A stretch of 64,000 nt of DNA from Atopsyche davidsoni (Eukaryota > Arthropoda > Insecta > Trichoptera > Hydrobiosidae), in contig JAILWY010000021.1 in NCBI GenBank assembly GCA_022113835.1, positions 10,354,001-10,418,000 on the forward strand. The letters run 5' to 3'. This document shows positions 11,726 to 23,662 of this stretch, piece after piece. The notes under the pieces are model-generated. The model ran no database searches. It was given only the letters and a program-made list of their open reading frames with translations, and was not told the origin of the DNA. The stretch's first letter is position 1; every line of letters starts with the position of its first letter. A program made the translations under genes and the position numbers.

Positions 11726-12020
11726 TGTAACGTACCGGGGTTCACAATTAAAAGCGTATTTATGTCAACACAAGTTATATTTATTATTTAGGTATACAGA
11801 GTATTTATTTTCACATTATATATTTATATTAACATTGTTTTGAGTGCAGTCAGACCGAAGCCCTTTTGACACTAAATCCAAGATGGCTTCCCCTTGCATG
11901 TCCAACATTGGGGAGCTCGCGCGAGGCGCACTCCTCGCTTCTCCAAGACCGCGTATTGGCGTTCCTTTGTTTTCTAGCGTTCTGGTGTTCGTTTTTCAAA
12001 CATACTGCTAGACCGTTACA
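11726..12020 (-). mobile_element. Solo LTR of the Ty3-type element family
   Basis: The reverse complement runs TGTAACG.. to ..CGTTACA and matches the 321 bp LTRs at 51359 and 53802 along its length. Shared blocks include TTTGAAAAACGAACACCA, ATACGCGGTCTT.GAGAAGCG, GGAGTGCGCCTCGCGCGAGC, and AACAATGTTAATATAAATAT. It is flanked by a 4 bp duplication ATAC (11722-11725 and 12021-12024), and no internal element sequence adjoins it, so it is a solo LTR left by LTR-LTR recombination. It is about 26 bp shorter and clearly diverged from the intact pair, so it is older. Confidence 0.92.
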
Positions 12021-12081
12021 ATACATACATAAAAAATATGCTTTTGAATATATTAAGAGTATTTTTATTTTACGTCGTGCT

Positions 12082-12302
12082 TGGTACAAGTTAATCTTGT
12101 TGAGGGACAAGGCATTTGATTCGTGAAGATCCATTATTATAACGATAAAATTTCCTTTGTGTTTATTTAAATTGTTTGCATTACTACTTTCGACCCAAAA
12201 CGCAGGGTCATCATCGGATATATAACTAAACTGAATTTTAATAAACTCAAAGCGAAGACAAAATATATGGGTACTTTTATCATTATAATATGGTACAAGT
12301 TA
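12082..12302 (-). mobile_element. Family A fold-back element, copy 2, with 12 bp target duplication
   Basis: TGGTACAAGTTA at 12082-12093 and 12291-12302 bounds a 197 bp element. On the minus strand the tail reads MDLHESNALSLNK. Only one hammerhead-like core is present: CCGATGA (one change from the CTGATGA consensus), stem GACCC/GGGTC, then GAAAG. The outer arms still pair, but the inner palindrome of copies 1, 3 and 4 is missing, which suggests that a single-core form exists or that the centre was deleted. Confidence 0.75.
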
Positions 12303-12384
12303 CATCACGTATACAACGTTTTAAATATTATTATACATTTCAAATAGTTTGCAGGGATAATTGGCGATCTTGGATTTTCAGAAG

Positions 12385-12580
12385 GTAGCTCTGGGAGTAT
12401 TTATAATCATGGTATTGGGCATCAGCAATACGCAGACTTTTCCTTTCAATAGAAAAACTGCGGTGTAACCCATTTTCACTTAAAAAAACCATGAGCACAA
12501 GTTCAGTATAAATATATGCTTAGTAAAATGGAGGCCAATCTCCTTTGAGAAAAGGCACCTGATGAAGAAGGATTTCCAGA
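12385..12580 (+). repeat. Dispersed repeat R14, partial copy
   Basis: Shares with 14490-14855 and 28171-28545 the ordered blocks AT.CTATTGGGCA, CGCAGACTTTTCCTT, ACCATGA..AC..GTTCAG and CTC.GT.AAATGG..GCCAA. The class is unknown; no terminal repeats or target duplication were found. Confidence 0.55.
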
Positions 12581-12759
12581 AATTTATAACGATTTAAATG
12601 TACGGGTTTTTCAAATTAATTCCTTGTATATTAACTTACAATATATGTATAATAGAAACAAAAAAAAAACACACTAAGCTTGTTTTAGAGGCTTTCAGTT
12701 TGATGACAGCGGAGTTTCTCAAAAGATTATAGCTTAATATAATATTTATTCATTTCACG

Positions 12760-12910
12760 GCGCCCTTTGTTAGTCGAGCAGAGGGATTAACCTGTAAACA
12801 GTGTGTGAGCCCCTAAAGAAGGGTGGCTCTCCAACCCTGACCGCCATGGAGACCTGCGACACCTGTAAGTCCTCGGCCATGTCGTGCTCATGGCGGGGTA
12901 ATCGATACTA
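12760..12910. other. GC-elevated patch, uncertain exon-like
   Basis: A short GC-rich patch. On the minus strand an acceptor-like ACTTACAG precedes an open frame of about 30 codons, and on + a donor-like CTGTAAGT follows a six-codon frame. Neither can be extended into a convincing exon, and no homologue is recognised. Confidence 0.2.
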
Positions 12911-14489
12911 GTGATTATGATTAAATCTGCATTTTCACCTGTACAGGTTTATTGTGAACACAACATGTTTTTAGGCAACAATTCACACGAAAATCACGAG
13001 AAAAATAATTAATTTTCTATCCGAAGTACTATTAAAAGAGTTTCAGAACAAACATTAATAATTGCATTTATTAATTGAAAACAATATTTATTGACTCTGT
13101 TTTCTTATATAATATGGTGACGAAAAATAAATACGTATAGATTTATACATGAAGTTTAAAAAAATACCTACAAAACCAATTCATTTTACAAAAGTGTTAC
13201 AATTTTAATTTTATTCGATTTTTCTTAATTTTGTTGTAAATTATGATTTTTTCTTTGATAACGCTACTTTAATCTTATCATTTGACAATGTTATCAAAAA
13301 ATATCTTAAACATTGGAATTCAGACGAACAGAAGATAGCATCTCGTAAGATTACTTTTATAGGTGCTAAGTTCACGTGATAGCAAATAATTATTAATAGA
13401 TATTTTTGAAACTCAATGGAAAGTTTTACAAACAAAAATAATAGTTTATTTTCTTCAATTTTTTATGTCAAATGCATTATTTCATAAAAAAAAACTGTTG
13501 AATATTTGATATATTGAAAATATTTTACTCACACGAGTTAATAGAGCACAGTGAAAATAAATTATATTCGTATATGTACAAAGAATTATTTATTTCTTGA
13601 TATTTCTTTAAAAAAAAAACTAAAGTAATATTTTAATACATTTCCTTAGATAAAACAAACAATATTTTCTTCATATGCGACGCTATAGTTTCTGTGATTG
13701 GCTTTTACTAACTGCATGATATTTTTACTCCAAAAGAAACCACTAAGAATATACTGTCGTTAATTTGTTATTTATTTGTAAAGATAACAAAAATCTTCCA
13801 AAGTTTAATTGCTAATAAAAACTGAATACAATTGACTTTTTCTCGACGCAGCTTGTGTCGCAGAGTTCAACTGAAATTTTGATATCAAAAAAGGTTTTAT
13901 GTATTTAACGAAAAAAAAAATTAGGGTTTTTTTTGCACAGCTGTGTGCTTTTTGTCAGATGAGTTAGCATGTTATTAGGCAGATTCCAACATTTTCACAT
14001 ACATTAAAAATCTTTTGTTCAATTTTCTACCGTACAGATCCATCATCTGTATCCCTTGTAACCGGAGCCGTACGGATGCTTGACCGCATTCACGATGAAT
14101 TTCACTTTGTTTGTACACCCTAAGCATACAGCATGCCTGCCTCCCCGAAATTCTTTTAATCAAATTTTGCCCAGCATCCTTTTTATCTTCTTGAAATTAG
14201 CCACCTACCTGAAATTCCGAAGGCCCACCCAGCCTCTTCAATTTTATGTACATTTGAAATTATTTTCAATCCAGCATATTTAGGATAATACATTGATGAT
14301 AAAATTACAATACTATTGCTATTGGTTTTGATTGAATAATATACACGACTTCATAATTATTTTTGTGTTTATCAAATTTGCCAATTAATTTACATATCGC
14401 CTGTCGAAACAAAATTCAGTACATCAAAGGCTTCGTTATATCCAGTTATGTGGAATTTTACAAATTAAATCTATCGTTTATACAATTAC
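12911..14489. other. AT-rich desert, no gene seen
   Basis: AT-rich non-coding DNA with poly-A and poly-T runs. A slightly GC-richer part at 13980-14260 carries a 62-codon minus frame with no recognisable motif. Confidence 0.45.
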
Positions 14490-14855
14490 CTCCGTTGCTT
14501 GTGCATGGCTGCTATTCTGTACCCTGGGCGTGTGTAAAGGATCGGTAATGGAGAAGTGGACTTGGAGTTATTGTAGAGGAATGTGCTCTGGAAAAGCCTT
14601 GCCATTTTTTCTGTAGCTTGGTACAGAAGGAGAATCAGATCTAAATGCCGGAGCTTTGTAAAGAATGGATTATGTAATAATGCTATTGGGCAACAGCTAT
14701 ACGCAGGTATTTCCTTCAAATATAAAACTGACTCACTACACTATTTTACTCTTAAAAACCGTGATCACTGGTTCAGCATGAGTATATGCTCAGTGAAATG
14801 GTCGCCAACCTCCTCTGAGGAGATGCACTCGATGAATGGCCGTGTATATAGTAGT
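14490..14855 (+). repeat. Dispersed repeat R14, longest copy
   Basis: Matches 28171-28545 almost end to end: TTGCTTGTGCATGGCTGC, GTGTAAAGGATCGGTAATG, ATGTGCTCTGGAA, TCAGATCTAAA.GCC, ATAATGCTATTGGGCA, TGGTTCAGCATGAG and TCAGTGAAATGGTC. Partial copies are at 12385, 34264, 36700 and, on minus, 59313. A minus-strand frame of about 55 codons is partly conserved between the two long copies, but the other copies do not keep it, so I do not call it a gene. Confidence 0.7.
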
Positions 14856-14989
14856 GTAGAATTTCAAAGTTTAACGCAAACAATTTCATCACGGATGATT
14901 CAACATTTGATATATGTTTTATTTTAAGCTTCAAGTATAACGAATGCGTGTAGTATCCAATCGTTTTTATATAGTAATTATGGCAGATA

Positions 14990-15335
14990 TTTGGTTCATA
15001 ATGCAATATGTGGGCATGCCTTGTTCTCGCGGTTTCACCTCAGACACTGTCACGGCTTAATTAGTGTCGAGTAAATATTCCCGAGTTCGCGAAGTGGGAA
15101 ATCGGCCCGGCTTCGTTTTCGGCAGACATCTTCATTAGGCTTAATCATTTTACATTGTCAATATCACCCCGCCAGGCAGCGAACATCCCCATTACGACCC
15201 CGAGCCGGGGAGGGATGGCTCGAACACATTTTTCACGACCACAACAAGGCTTTGCGCAAAGCGCGGTCCGAAAAAATGCGATACGCAAACGCGTTGTAAA
15301 TCAAAACACGCTCGTGGTGTACTGGAGAGTATTTT
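14990..15335. other. GC-elevated island, possible conserved non-coding element
   Basis: Mixed-composition, CpG-containing block with homeodomain-like cores (CTTAATTAG, CTTAATCATT) inside otherwise GC-rich sequence. No repeat partner and no coding signature. Enhancer-like by appearance only. Confidence 0.3.
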
Positions 15336-15445
15336 TTTTTTGTTTTTATGCTATGCAAAAATCACCAATTTTATACTTTTTTAACATGCCAAAGTAATTT
15401 GAAATTATTATGTAACTATTAAATTTTTTTAAAAGTAAAATATGC

Positions 15446-15545
15446 AAATATTCAATATAGGGAGTACTAAGTGAAATTACATTTTTTCCACATGTCAATT
15501 TTTATTGGTGATCAGTCTGGCTAACCTTTCACGTTGGTTCACCAC
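15446..15545 (-). mobile_element. Family B fold-back element, fragment
   Basis: Keeps ATTCAATAT.GGGAGTACTA, TTTCCACATGTCAATTTTTATTGGTGA, and AACCTTTCACGTTGG (each shorter than 20 when counted between changes). It is truncated on both sides and has no target duplication. Confidence 0.55.
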
Positions 15546-15957
15546 AACCTACACCCGAAACTATCACATTCACAAATATAAAAGCATTTGTTATGTATAG
15601 AATCGTTCACATAAATAGCAATTATATAGAATCATCCATTTGTCAGGTACATTAAACTCACATTACTCCTATATTACCCCATACCACCTGATCATCATTC
15701 TCTATCTTTCTAACCATCTCCCCCTTCGTTTACTCAATTACTTGTTATTTTTAAAAGTCTATAAGAACCGAATGATAATAGATTGATCATCAGAATACTA
15801 AATCGGCTAGTTAAAATATAAAGAGAATTAATTTTAATGATTAAAGAATGTCATATATATCGTGATCACATATTAAATTTTCACTCGGGAGGTTTTAAGA
15901 CTTGTGTTTTTATTTGTAACAAATCCCGAAGAAAGCTTTCTGCATCAAAAAATATAT

Positions 15958-16315
15958 TTAAAAAGAAACATTCATACGTTGACGGCGCTTTGTTCTGACG
16001 GAGGGAGCTTTCATTATATCGTTGCATTCTCCGCGCTTATTTTTTAGAGTCACATAATTTGCTTCCCGCGAGGGAGGCTTCGCCGCCGAGCATCGCTTGC
16101 GAAGCCTCGGGGCTGCTCCAGCCTCCCCCGCCGGCCAGGGGGTGCATTTAGAGAAGTTTCCAGCGGCGCATTGCTCTCGACGACACGGCGCAAATAGATC
16201 CCCAGCGGAGAATATCACCCCCCCGAGATGAAACCTGAATGATTACTTTGTTTATTGCTCACACTGTGGACAATGCGGCGGCTTCAAATGACGTCTTGAT
16301 ATCTGTGAGAACTCC
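15958..16315. other. GC-elevated island, possible conserved non-coding element
   Basis: GC-rich block with an 86-codon minus frame rich in Arg, Ala and Pro (15958-16218), without domain or splice evidence. Compositional bias alone explains the frame. Confidence 0.28.
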
Positions 16316-19300
16316 GAAGCATTTTTCTTAGAAAAAAAGCATAAATCAACAAACCCTAGAAGGTTTTACATGGTTTAACTTTTTCAATAATTCCGAAAAA
16401 ATATATATATATTTTAGACGTTTTGTTGGTGAAGTGGAAGCTTCCTTGAATTCTAAATTGGGAAACAAACAATAAAATCTTCACGCGGGATTTTACTGGC
16501 TACGCTACCTTTTTCTGAAAAATTACATTTCAACTAATCGAGCCGCGATCCATAAATGTTTTCAGTTATTTGAATCTATTAATGTATTTTAAGCTTTCAA
16601 CGTAGCTTGAAGCCTCTATTAATGTCTCATACTGGAATTGCTCAGTATCCGGCCAGGCATAATTGACTGGAAGCTTCGTCCTAGTTGACCGAAGACTATG
16701 ACATTGTACTACATGTGAAGATCATAGACAGGTATTTGATTTACATTAATACCTTGTGCTATGGAATGCTTTTGACTAAACCAGGTCTACTCAGACGTTG
16801 TTATTACACAACTATTTTTCATTTTTGATTTTAAGGCTTTATTTGAGCTAATGTTTAATATATATAATAAGAAGTAGACCGTGATTCTGCTTAGCCAAAT
16901 ATAATATAAACATGGAATCACAAATTATTTTGACTGATTTTAGTTGTGCTTCTTCTTATTTCAATGACATCTTTTTATTTAATTCACAGTTAATTCATTA
17001 ACTCCAAATGTTATGTATTCATATTACGGTGCGATTTATTACGTAATACGTAACTGTTGACTGTTAAGTATTATAATCGACGTTTGTGCAACTGAATAAT
17101 GATTTCGTTTTTTTTGTAATATATTTTATAAACTGTGTTGTTTATTTTCCCAATTCTCATTTCCTACGTATGTAGAATAGTCATGAAAAGTAAAAATCAA
17201 AATAAATTATGTTGTTACATAATAAAATATTGCATTGTAAAGTTTGATTTGAACAAAATGCGGTATTATAAAAAGTGAAACAATAAAACAATTAAAAATA
17301 AAATAATTTTGAAATTTCTGTATTTTTTTCTTATCTTTGTTGCAGCAAAACACAAAAACACCAAATAATTAACAAATTTAAAATTCGTTATTTTTAAAAC
17401 CTCGAAACGTATTTCCTGCTTTTACATGGACAGCCGAAAATGCTTAAAGTAATTCCATTACCCTTTGATCTCAAAATCACCAGATTGAACGGTATTTAAT
17501 CAACTGCCATTTCGAAAAGCTATTTCGTTTACTCATTATCTAATTAAAAATTAACTTAAATATTTGGAATGAAAGCTGTATCCAAATTTTAATTAAAATT
17601 CAATGTAGGGGCCGATGCTTAAAACAAAATAAATTACTTAGCTTCCCCGACTTATAAGTAGGCGTTATAATCGAGAAGCCACGAATTGCGCTTAAGCCGG
17701 ATGCTATAAATCACGCTTTTCCATTAATATGAAGAACCGAGTTGTGAAGGCACACCGTGCTTTTAAAAAATAAAACACTGTGTAGACTTCAGGCTTCCCA
17801 TTTCAGATTCTAAAGTAAACAGAATATACAATACACATTATTTAACGGATCGAAATGCAATTAAAGGAGTTAGAGATCAATAAATAAATCCAAGCAACGA
17901 ATGGATGCTGAGCTTTTTTTTTAAAGCAATGCGGTCCGTGAATTTTGCGTAGACTTAACAAAGCTTTTCATATCATTATTTTCAGTTAACACATATATAT
18001 ATATATATATATTTTCATATCATTACTATGAGAGTTCATTTTGAATTATATAACAAGTACTGTGACTATTTAGAGCAGCCATACCTCCACAACCTTTGGC
18101 CCACAGAATCTTCACGAAAACCTTAAAATACGACAGATTGTTTTTTTTTTCTTTTTTAACAAATAACGAGAAATATTAATAAGAAACATAATTTCCTATA
18201 ATTGATGTATCTAAATAAAGTAAATGGATTTACGCGGAATGACTTACAACGTGGCATTTTTAAAGATTTTCAATTTGGCATTTAAATCAGTATTTTAAAA
18301 TACCTCGTCTCTTTACGATTGTTATTCAGTTATTCTAATATTTCTCTGTAGAATCGATTGTGTGTCTGCTATTTGGCATATGCGGAAAAACATTGTGTAT
18401 ATCTGAACACAATTTCCGTTGGGGTTTTTTTTTGTTTTATTTAAGGTTGAAATATATTAGGTTTGACTAAGTCAGTTTTATTAAACTTATCAGCAGCTTA
18501 TTATGAATATTTTTTTATTTAAATAAAATAAACATTTTCACAAGTGAAATTTCGTTATGTTCCAACGAGCAAGTGATGAATTGATTTTCTCTCTAACAAA
18601 TAATGATTGATAGAAAGAGAGGCAATGATTGGCTAATGTTCATTTTTTTTTCTATACAACTAACTACACGTTGCGTACTTGTATGGCTACATCGTATTTT
18701 CAGTGTGGCTCGAGAGAGAAAAGGTTGCATACGGCTGGATTGGAGTGACGTCAGACACGCCCGTGCTATTGTTAGTTCGAGGTACTGGACCGTGTGAAGC
18801 TGGTGGTGAGTTATCATTATTTCAGGTTCATTATAGAATTCACCCCGTTTCGAAAGGTTCTGAAATTAGCCAGGAACACACGCACGAGTATAAAGACAAA
18901 TTGTCATCGACGCCATTTCAAGTCTGAAAATAAACTATCGACAACTAAGTTATGAGATTTTTATACCTCGCCAGTAAAAATAGAATTTAATAAAAAGTCA
19001 ATGTATTGCTATAAAATATTGTTGATATTCAGAAATGCTTTATGAAACGTTTTTGTTTCGGTTTTCAATGCATATTGAAATATTTCGTATTTATAACGAA
19101 AATAAATACGTTTTCGATCAAAATACAATCTATTTTTCCATAGCACCTTATGCTGCAAGCAGTTTTCTGGGAAATAATATTAAACGGTTTTTATTGTTTT
19201 CAATGTTTTATTAGCTTTATAAAGTTTGAAAAATTTGAATTTTTAAAAAATATTATTTTACGATAAAGTTTATAAGATGAGATTATTTTACTGTGCACCA

Positions 19301-19619
19301 AATCCCTTCTTGCTTGAAAATTTCTCAAGTTAATAAAAACTTTTATTTGTTTACGTTCAATCTCTACGAAGTTAAAGGAATCAAAGTTTTCTTAATAGGG
19401 AGACAAGATTTTTACACCAAAAATTTACTCAAATTAAAAAAAGGATATTGAATTTTTATACGATAGTTGATATCACTTTAAATAATTCGTCTCTCATAAA
19501 AAGTATACAACTAAAAATTACTACAGCCTAATAGTAGATGCGCAACCCCGTTAAGTCCTTGAAAGTTTTTGCGATGCGAGCAACAGGTTAGGTTAGAATA
19601 TTCCTTAGTCGCAAAAAGT
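16316..19619. other. AT-rich desert with one exon-like patch
   Basis: Mostly AT-rich non-coding DNA with a (TA)n tract at 17994-18011. The patch 18704-18805 is 102 bp between an acceptor-like CGTATTTTCAG and a donor-like GTGAGT and is open in one frame; it holds a TGACGTCA palindrome. No homologue is recognised, so it is not called as a gene. Confidence 0.35.
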
Positions 19620-20330
19620 TCACTGTAAAAATATAATAAAAACTTTAACGTCGACAGCCCTATCGTAAATTGGTAAGTACATTTTTTTTGTTTTTTCAGT
19701 GCGTTGCAACAAGTAAGGGAAAGTAAGGTTTGACGACGTTTTTAATATGTCGCAGAGAGTACACTGTAAATAACAAAATACCAACGTGTTCTATAATAAA
19801 TGGGCGAGTAAATTTTTTCTCGTAAGGGGATGTAAAATCCACATCATGAAAAAGAAAGCCAAATTTTTTTTATTCCTAAGTCAGCTTAAATACAGTTGAG
19901 CTCAGCAACTCTCAATGCCAATGGATTTTATAATTTTAAATGAGTCCATTTTCCTTAGTGAATTTGCAAATAGACAATTTTACAAAACAGCATCAAAAAT
20001 ACTGCATGTTGTATTTGGAGTCATTTATTTTTTACCTGGTAAGCTTACAAGATGCATTGCAGGTTAGTTAACAAGTTAAGTAAAACTAAGACTTGCACTT
20101 TGAAATGTCTGTAGTAAAGTTGATGCATCTTGTATTGTGAGTGGGCAAGTCTGTTATTTTCCGCCCGGCAAGTTTGTGAGATGCTAAGTGAGTCAACAGG
20201 TTAAGGTGGGGTATGGAACGGAAATTTTTATTTTTATTTTATCTACAATAACAAAGTAAATGCATGTCGTATTGTGAGTAGGCGAGTCCATTTTTTTCTT
20301 TTTAAGGTTGCGCAATGGCTTGCAGGGCTG
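19620..20330 (+). repeat. Decayed tandem repeat, period roughly 120-140 bp
   Basis: Recurring landmarks are GCATGTTGTATTTG.GAG (about 20003), GCATCTTGTATTGTGAG (20125) and GCATGTCGTATTGTGAG (20262), each followed by G.GAGT..ATTTTTT-type sequence and then by AACA.GTTA-type sequence. Weaker units can be traced back to about 19620. The units are strongly diverged. Confidence 0.55.
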
Positions 20331-20600
20331 GCAGGGTCCTCTGCGACAGCTTGGGCGGTCCCATTCCACGGCAGGGCATCGCACGACTCGCCATTGTGCG
20401 GCGGTGACACTTTTAATGGCGACGGCCTGGGAGATATTATAATATGCGACCGCCCTCACCGGCGCTCGGTATCGATTTCGAGCAAACAAATAATGCAGCG
20501 GCGTTGCAATTTCGTGCCTCCGAGCCGCGCTGTTTAATCAAAAGCTTTGTGCTGTGACTGATTCGTATTTTTCCACCCTCTCGATTCGTGTACGCCTTGG
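20331..20600. other. GC-elevated island, possible conserved non-coding element
   Basis: GC-rich block following the decayed array, with open frames on both strands (20274-20537 +, 20193-20489 -) that have no recognisable domain. Contains ATCGAT and TAAT-type cores. Probably non-coding. Confidence 0.3.
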
Positions 20601-20680
20601 AACAATAATAAATAACCCACCTCTGAGAAATTTTATTGACCTTTGAGAATTCGCAGTATGCCTTGAATTAAAAAAAATGA

Positions 20681-21999
20681 ACGCCCTGGTATTTATTTAC
20701 TTATGAAGTGTGCAAGATTTAAATTTGTCGCCATTTTTGCAGTAAAGTTTTGGGAACACCAGCTGACAGTTTAGATTTAGTAAAAATGGAGCGTTACACG
20801 ATAGAACAACGTGTCTTCATGATTGAACAATATTTTAAAAATAATAAAAGCTTGGCAGCCTTTTAATTCTTAAAAAAAATTGTACGCCCTGGTATTTATT
20901 TACTTATGAAGTGTCCCAAAAGAAACGCAATATATGAATTTGTCGCCATTTTTGCAGTAAAGTTTTGGGAACACCAGCTGACAGTTTAGGATTAGTAAAA
21001 ATGGAGCGTTACACGATAGAATAACGTGTCTTCATGATTTAACAATATTTTAAAAATAATGAAAGCTTGGCAGCCTTTTAATTCTTAAAAAAAATTGTAC
21101 GCCCTAGTATTTATTTACTTATAAAGTGTCCCAAAATTAACGCAAGATTTGAATTTGTAGCCATTTTTGCAGTAAAGTTTTGGGAACACCAGCTGACAGT
21201 TTAGATTTAGCAAAAATGGAGCGTTACACGATAGAATAACGTGTCTTCATTATTGAACAATATTTTAAAAATAATGAAAGCTTGGCAGCCTTTTAATTCT
21301 TAAAAAAAATTGTACGCCCTAGTATTTACTTACTTATAAATGTGTCCCAAAATTAACGCAAGATTTAAATTTGTCGCCATTATTGCAGTAAAGTTTTGGG
21401 AACACCAGCTGACAGTTTAGGGTTAGTAAAAATGGAGCGTTACACGATAGAACAACGTGTCTTTATTATTGAACAATATTTTAAAAATAATGAAAACTTG
21501 GCAGCCTTTTAATTCTTAAAAAAAATTGTACGCCCTAGTATTTATTTACTTATAAAGGTGTCCCAAAATTAACGCAATATTTGAATTTGTCGCCATTTTT
21601 GCAGTAAAGTTTTGGGAACACCAGCTGACAGTTTAGATTTAGTAAAAATGGAGCGTTACACGATAGAATAACGTGTCTTCATTATTGAACAATATTTTAA
21701 AAATAATGAAAACTTGGCAGCCTTTTAATTCTTAAAAAAAATTGTACGCCCTAGTATTTATTTACTTATAAAGTGTCCCAAAATTAACGCAAGATTTGAA
21801 TTTGTAGCCATTTTTGCAGTAAAGTTTTGGGAACACCAGCTGACAGTTTAGATTTAGCAAAAATGGAGCGTTACACGATAGAATAACGTGTCTTCATGAT
21901 TTAACAATATTTTAAAAATATTGAAAGCTTGGCAGCCTTTTAAAACATTACTGCAAAAATGGCGACAAATTCAAATCATGCGTTCATTTTGGGACAGCT
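20681..21999 (+). repeat. Six-unit tandem array of a truncated Tc1/mariner-type MITE
   Basis: Units start at 20681, 20884, 21099, 21314, 21530 and 21746, with a 215-216 bp period for all but the first (203 bp). Each unit has a 25 bp leader (ACGCCCTAGTATTTATTTAC..), the 5' inverted repeat (GTGTCCCAAAATTAACGC..), and a start codon followed by about 26 codons (MERYTIEQRVF..) ending LAAF then a stop. That peptide resembles the N-terminal helix-turn-helix start of Tc1/mariner-type transposases. Several units carry an in-frame stop at codon 8. Only the last unit ends in the 3' inverted repeat (to 21999). The intact form of the element is the MITE at 46542-46771. Confidence 0.85.
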
Positions 22000-22069
22000 A
22001 TATAATACTTGTTATTACGCAAATGAATAAAAATATACAAATTTCATCAGTTGTTGCTGTAAGACTTGT

Positions 22070-22325
22070 AGTGCTTAAGTAGGATGTGGCACGACGACGC
22101 CGAGAAGGCCAAGGTCTTAATATTCCTGACGGGAGCAACAAGGCAGACCCGTCAGTTGATAAATGAGAATTTGCCCCGGAATTAATGTAAAAAAGGTTCT
22201 AGTTAAGGCGAGTAATTGACGCCGCGTGAGGGGGCAAGAGCGGCGATCGACAATTCGTCAAAGTCAGCGGCCACGCCGGGATAAACAGCCCTCTACATCC
22301 CCGGGGGGTGGGAACTGCCTTATTT
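22070..22325. other. GC-elevated island, possible conserved non-coding element
   Basis: CpG-containing block with embedded TAATTGA- and GGAATTAATG-type homeodomain cores, between the MITE array and AT-rich DNA. No frame or repeat partner. Confidence 0.3.
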
Positions 22326-22878
22326 ACTTATAATGAATAGCCAAAAGATGGTCAATATTGATACGAATAAGCTAGTGAATAGTACGTTAAAAGAAAAATT
22401 ATTAAAATTTTCTACCAAAAAAAAAAAAGTTTTTTCAGGAGATGTGGGTTCAAGTTTGTCATGCTAAAAATTATTTTTGTAAGGAATATTATCGTAATTT
22501 TATTTGTGTGCCTTTGTACCTATAACTCACTTTTATCAATTACAATTTTAATCCAACATGTTTCTTAATATTGATAAACCAGATCGTGATGAAGAAATAA
22601 GACAAGGAAAACCTATATAATCTTAGATATGAGAAATACTTTTAAAATGTATAATATAATCACCAATCTGATTTGCTAATATGGTTTAAGTTATATATAT
22701 TTATTTTTAATTTGTCGATAAAATCAGATCCGATCTCTTGTATGAAACAATGAAATATTAATAATAATTGATTTCAGCTATACTGAAGCAGGCGAGAACC
22801 TTATAATTTGAGGTTCATCTATCAGGACAGGGATCAAAAAGGGATGTCTCGATCTAAAATCAACAGTCAAACGTACTA

Positions 22879-22918
<40 letters not shown>

Positions 22919-23439
22919 CGCATGTAAAATTACAATTGAGTTACAACAAAAAGGTAATCCATCAAACGATTATGAGTTGAGAAGTGAAATTAAAATACAG
23001 TGGCAATACTATTGTCGTCTTGGAAACTTTATCACCGAGCGTGAGTCGAAGGCAGTTTGTGAGCTGCAGGTAGAGCCTTGCTTTAATGAGATGCCGTCGT
23101 TTCCCTTTATCGAGCCCACATCAAGCTGTTTCTTCGGTTAACAAGCAAACTTTCTACAAGCTATGTGATGCTGGTCATAGATAATGGTATAGAAGCGCCA
23201 GTATTGTTTGTAATAACAATTTTATTTCTTGAAACTACATAACCCAGAGCAACACAAATAAAATAAACAACCTATAAAACTTCTTTGAAAAATTCTGATT
23301 AATATTTTTTTTATAATAATCATTGATTCCTAAGCAATATGTAAAGAAAAAAACCCGTGAAAAATATTCATAATGAGTTATACATATTTTTTATGCAATT
23401 TAACAATGCAATATGATAAAAAAATTGCCTTCGGTGAGA
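22326..23439. other. AT-rich sequence with (TA)n tract and a mixed-composition patch
   Basis: The (TA)n tract is at 22876-22916. A mixed-composition patch at 23010-23170 may be regulatory. No gene seen. Confidence 0.4.
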
Positions 23440-23662
23440 TAAATCATATATAAGAAATTCAATATTTTTGACAGAGAGTACTTGGTGGAATTCCATTTTA
23501 ATATTTTGAATAAAAATACTTGAGTGATTTTTCTGATTGACTCTGATGAGTGACTCTGTTTGATAATGCCAACGTGAAAGGTTGGCGAAACCGGTCACTA
23601 ATAAAAACAAAAATGTGGAAAATCACTCAAGTATTTTTATTCAAAATATTTAAATCATATAT
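23440..23662 (-). mobile_element. Family B fold-back element, best copy, with exact 12 bp target duplication
   Basis: TAAATCATATAT at 23440-23451 and 23651-23662 bounds a 199 bp element. On the minus strand the single-copy tail reads MEFHQVLSVKNIEFL, starting within 23495 and running down to 23452. Arms AATATTTTGAATAAAAATAC.. and its reverse complement close the element. On + a hammerhead-like order is visible: TTTGATAATG, stem GCCAAC (23568-23573) with GTTGGC (23581-23586), then GAAAC (23587-23591). The TTGATAA box departs from the hammerhead CTGATGA consensus. Tail and plan parallel family A. Confidence 0.8.

Noticed and set aside
18704..18805. Exon-like 102 bp open stretch with acceptor and donor
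   Set aside because: Short AG..GT pairs with an open frame occur by chance in 64 kb; no homologue or partner exon recognised.
10498..23650. Family B as a hAT-type MITE with 8 bp duplication
   Set aside because: TACAGTAA alone would fit hAT at 10.5 kb, but the best copy has an exact 12 bp duplication and one-sided tail, which hAT elements do not have.
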